43,771 nt of DNA from an uncultured Bacteroides sp. Its GTDB lineage: Bacteria > Bacteroidota > Bacteroidia > Bacteroidales > Bacteroidaceae. Made by a program: the position numbers and the translations under genes. The stretch is from contig NZ_CAJLKP010000052.1 of the NCBI RefSeq assembly GCF_905207245.1, forward strand, positions 1 through 43,771, given 5' to 3'. The notes under the pieces were generated by a model. The model ran no database searches. It was given only the letters and a program-made list of their open reading frames with translations, and had not been told where the DNA came from. Shown one piece after another: positions 7,992 to 15,381 of this stretch (within the stretch, counting starts at the first letter, position 1; every line of letters begins with the position of its first letter).

Positions 7992-9449
7992 TTATCCCAC
8001 GCTGCCTTCCAGCGAAATAGCCAGCAACTTCTGAGCTTCTACGGCAAACTCCATCGGCAGCTTGTTCAGCACTTCCTTGGCATAGCCATTCACAATCAAT
8101 CCCACCGCATCTTCCGTAGAGATGCCGCGCTGGTTGCAATAGAATATCTGGTCTTCATTGATTTTGCTGGTGGTTGCCTCGTGCTCCACAATCGCCGTTT
8201 CATTATGGATATCCATATAGGGGAACGTGTGCGCACCGCACTTATCGCCCAGCAACAAAGAGTCGCACTGACTGTAATTACGCGCATTGTCAGCTTTCTG
8301 AGCCACACGCACCAGACCGCGGTAAGAGTTCTCACTGTGTCCCGCAGAAATACCTTTACTGACAATTGTGCTACTGGTATTCTTGCCCAGATGTATCATC
8401 TTCGTACCCGTATCCGCCTGCTGGTAGTTGTTTGTCACCGCCACACTATAGAATTCAGCCGAAGAATTATCTCCCGTCAAAATACAAGACGGATACTTCC
8501 ACGTAATGGCCGAACCAGTCTCTACCTGCGTCCAGGATAATTTACTGTCCACACCTTTGCAATTGCCACGCTTCGTCACGAAGTTATATACACCGCCCTT
8601 GCCCTCGGCATCGCCCGGATACCAGTTTTGTACGGTACTGTACTTCACTTCAGCACGGTCGTGCACCACAATCTCTACGATAGCGGCATGCAACTGGTTC
8701 TCGTCACGCATTGGCGCCGTACAACCTTCCAGATAGGAAACATACGAGTCAGCATCCGCTACAATCAGTGTCCGTTCAAACTGTCCGGTGTTGCGGGCAT
8801 TGATACGGAAGTAGGTAGACAACTCCATCGGACAACGTACTCCCTTCGGGATATATACGAATGAGCCATCGGAGAACACCGCCGAGTTCAGCGCAGCAAA
8901 AAAGTTATCACGGTATCCCACCACGGAACCCAGATACTTCTGCACCAAGTCGGGATGCTCACGTATCGCCTCACTGATGGAACAGAAGATGATTCCCTTC
9001 TCCATTAACGTCTCCTTGAATGTCGTCTTCACAGAAACAGAGTCCATCACAGCATCTACCGCCATACCACTCAGCGCCATCTGTTCTTCCAACGGAATAC
9101 CCAGTTTATTAAAGGTCTTTATCAACTCGGGGTCTACTTCATCCATGCTCTTCGGAGCATCCTTTTTCTTTGCCAACGGGTCGGCATAATATGAAATAGC
9201 CTGATAATCTATCTCAGGAATACGGAGATGCGCCCATGTAGGCATCTCCAGCGTCAACCAGTGACGGTATGCTTTCAGACGGAACTCCAACAGCCATTCC
9301 GGCTCGTTCTTCTTCGCAGAAATTAGTCGCACAACGTCTTCATTCAGCCCTCGTTCAATGACTTCCGTGTGCACGTCGGTGGTGAAGCCGTACTTGTACT
9401 TCTCCTGCGTCAGTTCCTTTACATATTTATTGGGTTCTTCGGGTTGCAT
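7992..9449 (-). CDS. sufB: Fe-S cluster assembly scaffold protein SufB
   Basis: This 485-aa protein is the main scaffold subunit of the SUF system. Family regions visible include GYRDNFFAALNSAVFSDGSF, VPKGVRCPMELSTYFRINA, and RGNCKGVDSKLSWTQVETGS near residues 290-310. The C-terminal core has HEATTSKINEDQIFYCNQRGI, including the conserved His-Glu pair. Length is normal. It starts 2 bp after cvpA ends, and sufC follows. It is cytoplasmic. Assignment is secure from sequence and from the sufBCDS context. Confidence 0.97.
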   Translation of the reverse strand: MQPEEPNKYVKELTQEKYKYGFTTDVHTEVIERGLNEDVVRLISAKKNEPEWLLEFRLKAYRHWLTLEMPTWAHLRIPEIDYQAISYYADPLAKKKDAPKSMDEVDPELIKTFNKLGIPLEEQMALSGMAVDAVMDSVSVKTTFKETLMEKGIIFCSISEAIREHPDLVQKYLGSVVGYRDNFFAALNSAVFSDGSFVYIPKGVRCPMELSTYFRINARNTGQFERTLIVADADSYVSYLEGCTAPMRDENQLHAAIVEIVVHDRAEVKYSTVQNWYPGDAEGKGGVYNFVTKRGNCKGVDSKLSWTQVETGSAITWKYPSCILTGDNSSAEFYSVAVTNNYQQADTGTKMIHLGKNTSSTIVSKGISAGHSENSYRGLVRVAQKADNARNYSQCDSLLLGDKCGAHTFPYMDIHNETAIVEHEATTSKINEDQIFYCNQRGISTEDAVGLIVNGYAKEVLNKLPMEFAVEAQKLLAISLEGSVG

Positions 9450-9451
9450 TA

Positions 9452-9955
9452 TTAATTAAGTATATATTGTTCAGTAACTTCTTTTGCGGCAGGAAAAAAC
9501 ATCCCTGCAAAGGACTCTATAGGATAATATAACACTGAATCCTCCTTCATTGTTTGCTCGACCAGCGTATTATCCGAGTCAATAAATTCGACAACACAGA
9601 CCAGCAAACTGGTCAGCAGCAGGAACTTCAATGCTCCAAGCCCCGCACCGAGCCAGCGATTAAGCCAACCGAGCGAAACGGCCTCCATTGCCTTGGTCAA
9701 CAAAGCAGCCACCAACAGGAACAGCAATGGCACCACAACCCAGATAACGACAAAAGCCAATATCTGCGCAAACGTCATGGAATCCGTCATCCTGGAAAAG
9801 ACTTTCTCCGCCACCGACACATACAACGTTTTCGCCGCCAACAGACCGACAATCAATCCAAGGATAGACGCCAACTGCCTGATAAAGCCTTTAAGAAAAC
9901 CTATAACCGCTCCGGCACCCACCACCACCAGTATGATGATATCCAATATTGTCAT
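9452..9955 (-). CDS. CvpA family inner-membrane protein
   Basis: This 167-aa protein has about four hydrophobic segments: ILDIIILVVVGAGAVIGFLKG at the N-terminus, LASILGLIVGLLAAK, ILAFVVIWVVVPLLFLLVAALL, and FLLLTSLLVCVVEFI. The pattern and the N-terminal GFLKGFIRQLASILG match the CvpA family, which takes its name from a colicin V production gene of E. coli and whose biochemical role is unclear. It sits between infB (168 bp, filled by a repeat hairpin) and sufB (2 bp), so it is probably co-transcribed with the SUF genes. Confidence 0.88.
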   Translation of the reverse strand: MTILDIIILVVVGAGAVIGFLKGFIRQLASILGLIVGLLAAKTLYVSVAEKVFSRMTDSMTFAQILAFVVIWVVVPLLFLLVAALLTKAMEAVSLGWLNRWLGAGLGALKFLLLTSLLVCVVEFIDSDNTLVEQTMKEDSVLYYPIESFAGMFFPAAKEVTEQYILN

Positions 9956-9956
9956 A

Positions 9957-10123
9957 GTTAAAGTGTAATAAGGGGTGGTAAGTAATAAGGTGATAGAGCC
10001 AGGGAGTAAGGCGGACTGTCATACAACAATGTGCCAATTGACTGCGTACGAAAGATGCCGCAGGGCAATTGGCACATTGGCACATATAACATTATAACTT
10101 CATCACATTATCACACTACCACA
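9957..10123. repeat. Long nested hairpin element with conserved tip (infB 3' end)
   Basis: The inner stem is a perfect 13-bp inverted repeat, AATGTGCCAATTG (10028-10040) and its complement (10066-10078). The tip between them, read on the minus strand, is CTGCGGCATCTTTCGTACGCAG. It matches the ATGCGGCAT-n-GCGCA tip of the other elements but in reverse orientation. The outer arms are looser: 8-bp CACATTAT/CACACTAC units on the right and GTAATAAGG-like units on the left. It fills the whole infB-cvpA gap. Confidence 0.75.
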
Positions 10124-13100
10124 CTATAATGTTTGTTTTACTTCAATTTCTTCATAAGATTCGATAATATCGCCTATCTTGATATCGTTGCAGTTTGTCA
10201 GACTGATACCGCACTCAAAGTTGGTACCCACTTCCTTCACATCATCTTTAAAGCGCTTCAAAGCATTGATAGAGCCCGTAAAGATTACGATACCGTCGCG
10301 GATGAGACGAGCCTTGTCGCTGCGTTTCACCTTTCCGGTCTTCACCACTGCACCGGCCACGAGACCCACCTTGGTGATATTGAACACTTCGCGCACTTCG
10401 ATAGTTGCAGTCACCTGCTCCTTCACCTGCGGTGCCAACATACCTTCCATAGCAGCCTTCACCTCTTCGATAGCGTCGTAGATTACCGAATACTTGCGGA
10501 TATCCACACCTTCGTTCTCTGCCAGCTTCGCAGCAGCGTTCGACGGACGCACCTGGAAGCCGATAATAATGGCATCCGAAGCAGCAGCCAGTGAAACATC
10601 CGACTCGGAGATAGCTCCAACGCCTTTGTGGATTACATTCACCTGTACCTGTGCCGTAGACAGCTTAATCAGTGAGTCGCTCAATGCCTCAACAGAACCG
10701 TCCACGTCACCCTTAACGATGATGTTCAGTTCGTGGAAGTCACCCAGTGCCAGACGGCGGCCCACTTCATCCAGAGTAAGCATCTTCTGAGTACGCAAGC
10801 CCTGTTCGCGCTGCAACTGCTCACGCTTGTTAGCAATTTCACGTGCTTCCTGTTCCGTATCAATCACATGGAACGTGTCACCTGCGGCAGGGGCACCGTT
10901 CAATCCGAGGATTAATACCGGTTCAGACGGACCAGCCTCTTTCAGACGTTGGTTACGTTCGTTGAACATAGCTTTCACCTTACCATAAGCTGTACCTGCC
11001 AATACGATGTCACCTACGTGCAACGTACCGTTGGATACCAACATGGTGGCTACGTAGCCACGTCCCTTGTCCAGTGAAGATTCAATGATGGAACCTGTAG
11101 CTTTACGGTTCGGGTTTGCTTTCAAGTCGAGCATTTCAGCTTCCAGCAACACCTTTTCCAACAGCTCCTTCACACCCAGACCTTTCTTGGCTGAAATATC
11201 TTGCGACTGGTACTTACCACCCCATTCTTCAACAAGGTAGTTCATACTTGCCAGTTCTTCCTTAATCTTATCTGGATTGGAAGTCGGCTTATCAATCTTA
11301 TTAATAGCAAATACGATAGGTACACCTGCTGCCATAGCATGGTTGATAGCCTCTTTCGTCTGCGGCATCACGTTGTCATCGGCAGCAACAATGATGATAA
11401 CCACGTCCGTCACCTTCGCACCACGGGCACGCATTGCTGTAAATGCCTCGTGACCCGGAGTATCAAGGAACGTAATTTCACGTCCGTCGTCCAGCTTCAC
11501 GTTGTAGGCACCGATGTGCTGCGTGATACCACCGGCTTCACCGGCAATAACGTTCGCTTTACGGATATAGTCGAGCAACGATGTCTTACCGTGGTCTACA
11601 TGCCCCATAACGGTAACAATCGGTGCGCGCGGTTCCAAATCGTCGTCAGCATCTTCTTCTTCCACAATGGCTTGTGATACTTCTGCACTGACATACTCAG
11701 TCTTGTATCCGAATTCTTCCGCCACCAGGTTGATGGTTTCAGCATCCAGACGTTGGTTGATAGAAACCATGATACCGATACTCATACAAGTAGCGATGAC
11801 CTGCGTAACGGAAACATCCATCATGCTTGCCAACTCGTTAGCAGTCACGAATTCCGTAATCTTCAGCACTCTGCTGTCCGCCATTTCGCGGTCTTCCTGC
11901 TCCTGCTGACGGCTGGATGCCATATCACGTTTATCCTTACGATACTTCGCTGTCTTGTTCTTACCTTTGGAAGTGAGGCGTGCCAAAGTTTCTTTTACCT
12001 GCTTAGCTACGTCTTCCTCCTTAACTTCCGCTTTGATAACCGGTTTCTTGAAACGGTCCTTACCGCCATTATTGTTGCGGTTGTTGCGATTGCCACCCGG
12101 ATGATTGTTGGCACCACCGCCCTGACCGCTACCGTGGGGTTTGCCACCACCCGGACGGTTGTCACCTCCGCGTTGGAAGTTGGATGCATTGTTAATATCT
12201 ACTTTCTCCTTATTATTATTAATACGGAGACGTTTCTTCTTGTTAGCGTTGGCATCGGCATCTTTCTCCTTGCCATCTTTCGCTTTACTATCTTCGCGGC
12301 GGATTTCTTTGATAATCGCCTCTTTCATCTGCTTCTTCTGGTCCTGACGGATTTTCTCCTTCTCTTCACGCTCTTTACGTTTCTCCTCTTTGCTCTTCTT
12401 CTTGGGGCGTGTAGACTGGTTCAGCGTAGCTAGGTCAATCTGACCGATGATATTAATTTTGGAAACAAACTCCGGCTTATGGATTGTAAAGATTTCATCT
12501 CCATCAGCTTTTGCTGTTGCTTCTTCGCCCGCTTCGGGCTTCGGCTCTTCCTTGGCAGATGCCACAGGAGCAGGTATTTCTTTTTTCACTTCTTCTTTCT
12601 GGATTACTACCGTAGCGGATTCTGTTTTTTCTTCCACAGCCACTTTCGGTTCTTCTTTCACCACAGGTTCAGGTTTGGGAGCAGGTGCTGGTTTGGGTTC
12701 CGGCTTGGGTTCTGGTTTGAGTTCCACCTTAGGCTCGGGCTTAAGCTCCGGTTTAGGTTCGGGCTTTGGCTCAGGCTTAGGCTGCGGCTTAGGTTCTTCC
12801 TTCACCACAGGTGCGGCTTCTTCTACTTTCTTCTCTTCCACTTTCTCCACTACCGACTTCCGGTTATTCAGCTTATCCAAGTCTATTTTCCCTACAGGTT
12901 TAAACTTCGGACGTGCATCTTCGGGAACTACCGTCTTGATTTCCTCAACTTTCGGTTTCTCCGTGGTCTCAGTCGCATAACCGTCGATAGATACCGACGC
13001 TTTGTTGCGGTCTTTATTCTGTCGTTCCTGAATGAAACGTTCCGATTCAAGTCTAAGATTCTTATCTGTACTGAACTCTTTCACGAGCAAAGCGTATTGC

Positions 13101-13222
13101 TCCTCGGTAATTTTTGTGTTGGGATTTGCCTCAACGGCAAAGCCTTTCTTCTGCAAGAACTCAACTACCGTTGAAATTCCTACATTCAAATCTCTTGTTA
13201 CTTTATTTAACCTAATCGTCAT
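10124..13222 (-). CDS. infB: Translation initiation factor IF-2
   Basis: This 1032-aa GTPase places initiator tRNA on the 30S subunit. The N-terminal IF2_N domain (1-55) is followed by a long charged linker (about 60-430) rich in Lys, Glu and Pro, including a PKPEPKPEP-type repeat near 140-200. A basic, Gly/Asn-rich segment follows near 340-390. The second IF2_N-like domain lies near 450-500. The G domain starts near 535 with GHVDHGKTS, then DTPGHEAF and NKID; C-terminal domains complete it. The linker makes it longer than E. coli IF-2. It lies 67 bp after nusA in the rimP-nusA-infB order common in bacteria. Confidence 0.98.
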   Translation of the reverse strand: MTIRLNKVTRDLNVGISTVVEFLQKKGFAVEANPNTKITEEQYALLVKEFSTDKNLRLESERFIQERQNKDRNKASVSIDGYATETTEKPKVEEIKTVVPEDARPKFKPVGKIDLDKLNNRKSVVEKVEEKKVEEAAPVVKEEPKPQPKPEPKPEPKPELKPEPKVELKPEPKPEPKPAPAPKPEPVVKEEPKVAVEEKTESATVVIQKEEVKKEIPAPVASAKEEPKPEAGEEATAKADGDEIFTIHKPEFVSKINIIGQIDLATLNQSTRPKKKSKEEKRKEREEKEKIRQDQKKQMKEAIIKEIRREDSKAKDGKEKDADANANKKKRLRINNNKEKVDINNASNFQRGGDNRPGGGKPHGSGQGGGANNHPGGNRNNRNNNGGKDRFKKPVIKAEVKEEDVAKQVKETLARLTSKGKNKTAKYRKDKRDMASSRQQEQEDREMADSRVLKITEFVTANELASMMDVSVTQVIATCMSIGIMVSINQRLDAETINLVAEEFGYKTEYVSAEVSQAIVEEEDADDDLEPRAPIVTVMGHVDHGKTSLLDYIRKANVIAGEAGGITQHIGAYNVKLDDGREITFLDTPGHEAFTAMRARGAKVTDVVIIIVAADDNVMPQTKEAINHAMAAGVPIVFAINKIDKPTSNPDKIKEELASMNYLVEEWGGKYQSQDISAKKGLGVKELLEKVLLEAEMLDLKANPNRKATGSIIESSLDKGRGYVATMLVSNGTLHVGDIVLAGTAYGKVKAMFNERNQRLKEAGPSEPVLILGLNGAPAAGDTFHVIDTEQEAREIANKREQLQREQGLRTQKMLTLDEVGRRLALGDFHELNIIVKGDVDGSVEALSDSLIKLSTAQVQVNVIHKGVGAISESDVSLAAASDAIIIGFQVRPSNAAAKLAENEGVDIRKYSVIYDAIEEVKAAMEGMLAPQVKEQVTATIEVREVFNITKVGLVAGAVVKTGKVKRSDKARLIRDGIVIFTGSINALKRFKDDVKEVGTNFECGISLTNCNDIKIGDIIESYEEIEVKQTL

Positions 13223-13289
13223 ACTAAAAAATTAATGAATAATGTGGAGAAAGAAGTTAGTGCAAACAGAAACAAACGCCATCGGACGT

Positions 13290-14636
13290 TTATTCAGCCT
13301 CAGGCTCTAATCCGGCCTCTGACTCAGACTCAGACTCTACTTCTGATTCCGGTTCAAATTCAGGCTCGAATTCAGGTTCGCTTTCTTCAAACTCCGATTT
13401 CAAAATGTTCAATACCTCATCCACCGTTTCTTCTTCCAGGTCGGTCTTTTCAATCAGCAATTCACGCGGAGCGTTCAGTACGGCTTTTGCGGTATCGATG
13501 CCAATCGCTTTGATAGCGTCAATCACCCAACCGTCAATTTCGTCTCTGAACTCATCCAAGTAGATGTCCTCATCTTCAACAGCCTGATCCAACTCACGGA
13601 ACACGTCAATGGTGTACTCGGTCAACATACTGGCAAGTTTGATATTCAAACCTCCTTTACCAATAGCCAGCGATACTTCTTCCGGTTTCAGGAATACTTC
13701 TGCCTTACGCTCTTCTTCATTCAGTCGGATAGAAGATATTTTTGCGGGGCTGAGGGCACGCTGAATAAACAACTGGATATTGCTCGTATAGTTGATTACG
13801 TCAATATTCTCGTTGCGCAACTCACGAACAATACCATGAATACGGCTACCCTTCACACCTACGCAGGCACCTACCGGGTCGATACGGTCGTCGTACGACT
13901 CAACGGCAATCTTGGCACGCTCACCGGGGATGCGGGCAATCTTCTTAATGGTAATCAGTCCGTCCATGATTTCGGGCACTTCCATCTCGAACAGGCGCTG
14001 CAAGAATACAGGCGATGTACGCGAAAGAATGATCTTCGGGTTGTTGTTCTTATTGTCCACACGGGCCACTACGGCACGTGCCGTTTCACCTTTGCGATAG
14101 AAGTCGCTCGGGATTTGTTCCGTTTTGGGCAACAGCAACTCGTTTCCTTCATCATCCAGCAGCAACATTTCCTTCTTCCATATCTGATATACTTCTGCAT
14201 TGATGATGTTGCCTACCTTATCAATATATTTATTATAGATACTGTCTTTTTCCAGTTCTAAAATCTTCGAAGCCAAAGTCTGGCGCAGGTTCAGGATGGC
14301 ACGGCGTCCGAAGTTTGCGAAGATCACCTCATCCGTCACTTCTTCACCTACTTCATAAGAAGCATCTATCTTCTGTGCTTCCGACAATCCAATCTGCAAG
14401 TTCGGATTTTCCAGGTTTTCATCCGCCACCACTTCACGGTTACGCCATATTTCGAAGTCACCCTTATCCGGATTCACGATTACGTCGTAGTTCTCATCGG
14501 TACCGAACATCTTCGCAATCACACTACGGAACGACTCTTCGAGTACGCTCACCATTGTGGTTCTATCGATATTTTTCAGTTCCTTAAATTCCGAGAATGT
14601 ATCTATCAAGCTGATAGTTTCTACTTTTTTGGCCAT
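13290..14636 (-). CDS. nusA: Transcription termination/antitermination factor NusA
   Basis: This 448-aa RNA polymerase-binding protein modulates pausing, termination and antitermination. The N-terminal polymerase-binding domain spans about 1-130. An S1 domain (RKGETARAVVARVD, near 155-200) and two KH domains (CVGVKGSRIHGIVREL and SLAIGKGGLNIKLAS) follow. After the KH region comes a short helical segment and then a very acidic tail built from EPEF and ESES repeats (about 410-448). The tail replaces the longer acidic-repeat domains of E. coli NusA. It starts 4 bp after rimP ends. Confidence 0.97.
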   Translation of the reverse strand: MAKKVETISLIDTFSEFKELKNIDRTTMVSVLEESFRSVIAKMFGTDENYDVIVNPDKGDFEIWRNREVVADENLENPNLQIGLSEAQKIDASYEVGEEVTDEVIFANFGRRAILNLRQTLASKILELEKDSIYNKYIDKVGNIINAEVYQIWKKEMLLLDDEGNELLLPKTEQIPSDFYRKGETARAVVARVDNKNNNPKIILSRTSPVFLQRLFEMEVPEIMDGLITIKKIARIPGERAKIAVESYDDRIDPVGACVGVKGSRIHGIVRELRNENIDVINYTSNIQLFIQRALSPAKISSIRLNEEERKAEVFLKPEEVSLAIGKGGLNIKLASMLTEYTIDVFRELDQAVEDEDIYLDEFRDEIDGWVIDAIKAIGIDTAKAVLNAPRELLIEKTDLEEETVDEVLNILKSEFEESEPEFEPEFEPESEVESESESEAGLEPEAE

Positions 14637-14640
14637 AGTC

Positions 14641-15108
14641 TTATTTAAAACTGATTAAGTATTTAGTATATTTTATTTCATCATACGCAAGGGTTTCATC
14701 TTCTTGCACCAACGTGGGGCGCTTAGCTCCTTCAGGTTTCACTTTCTTCTCAATGGTTACGGTGAAATGCTGTTCGTCGGCCGCTTTGAGTACGCCGCAC
14801 AGCTTACGTCCGTCTTTTTTCAACACTTCCACATCTTTCCCGATGTGATTGCAGTACTGTTGCAACACTTTAAATGGCTGTCCGATACCGGCAGAGCCTA
14901 CTTCCAACTCATAATCATCCTCTTCACGGTTCAACTTGGATTCGATAAATCGGCTCAATTCCACGCAATCTTCAATCCAAACACCTTCTTTGTGGTCAAT
15001 TTCCACCAGAATCTTGTCATCCGGGCTGATAGATACTTCCACCAGAAAGTACTCTTTTCCGTCCAGCCACTCGTCAACAATTTGACAAACAGTTTTCTTT
15101 TCTATCAT
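14641..15108 (-). CDS. rimP: Ribosome maturation factor RimP
   Basis: This 155-aa protein assists 30S subunit maturation. It has the two-domain RimP pattern: an alpha/beta N-terminal domain with a conserved VEIDHKEGVWIEDCVELSR region, then ELEVGSAGIGQPF, then an SH3-like C-terminal domain. Position immediately before nusA and infB is the standard bacterial arrangement and supports the call. It is the first gene of the operon; a -33/-7 promoter lies 67 bp before its ATG. Confidence 0.95.
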   Translation of the reverse strand: MIEKKTVCQIVDEWLDGKEYFLVEVSISPDDKILVEIDHKEGVWIEDCVELSRFIESKLNREEDDYELEVGSAGIGQPFKVLQQYCNHIGKDVEVLKKDGRKLCGVLKAADEQHFTVTIEKKVKPEGAKRPTLVQEDETLAYDEIKYTKYLISFK

Positions 15109-15174
15109 TGATTAACTATATAAGAACAAAAAAAGGAGCTTAATTGCCCCTCCACCTTTCATCCATTGCGGTTG

Positions 15175-15205
15175 CAAAGATATAAATAATCTGTTCGACT
15201 ACAAA
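15175..15205 (-). promoter_or_regulatory. -33/-7 promoter of the rimP-nusA-infB-cvpA-suf operon
   Basis: Read on the minus strand there is TTTG (15205-15202), 19 bp, then TATCTTTG (15182-15175). This matches the Bacteroides housekeeping promoter (TTTG, 19-20 bp, TAnnTTTG) closely. The transcript would start near 15169 with a leader of about 60 nt before rimP. It is the best promoter match I found in the window. Confidence 0.8.
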
Positions 15206-15276
15206 ATATTAGAGAAAAAAAGAATCATTTAACGATTAGTTGACGTAATTATTTCCTTTTCTGCGGTTTTAAATCA

Positions 15277-15375
15277 GTTGACGAAGAGACGGGTTGACAA
15301 AGGGACAAGGTTCCATGCGGCATAGAAGCATTGCGCAGCCCCTTGTTCCCTTGTTAACTCGTCCCCTTGTTTCCT
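15277..15375. repeat. Tandem-repeat hairpin element with conserved tip (GH3 gene 3' end)
   Basis: The left arm (15277-15310) reads as 8-bp units, GTTGACGA, AGAGACGG, GTTGACAA, AGGGACAA. The right arm (about 15340-15375) has complementary CCTTGTTC/CCTTGTTA/CCTTGTTT units. The tip is ATGCGGCAT (15315-15323), nine bases, then GCGCAGCC (15333-15340). It lies 7 bp beyond the stop of the GH3 gene. The rest of 15109-15276 holds only the rimP promoter. Confidence 0.85.
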
Positions 15376-15381
15376 TCCTTT

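Noticed and set aside
12447..12980. 177-aa plus-strand frame opposite infB, rich in Gly, Ser and Phe
   Set aside because: It is the antisense reading of the PKPEP repeat linker of infB; the composition is forced by the repeat, and no promoter or family match is visible.
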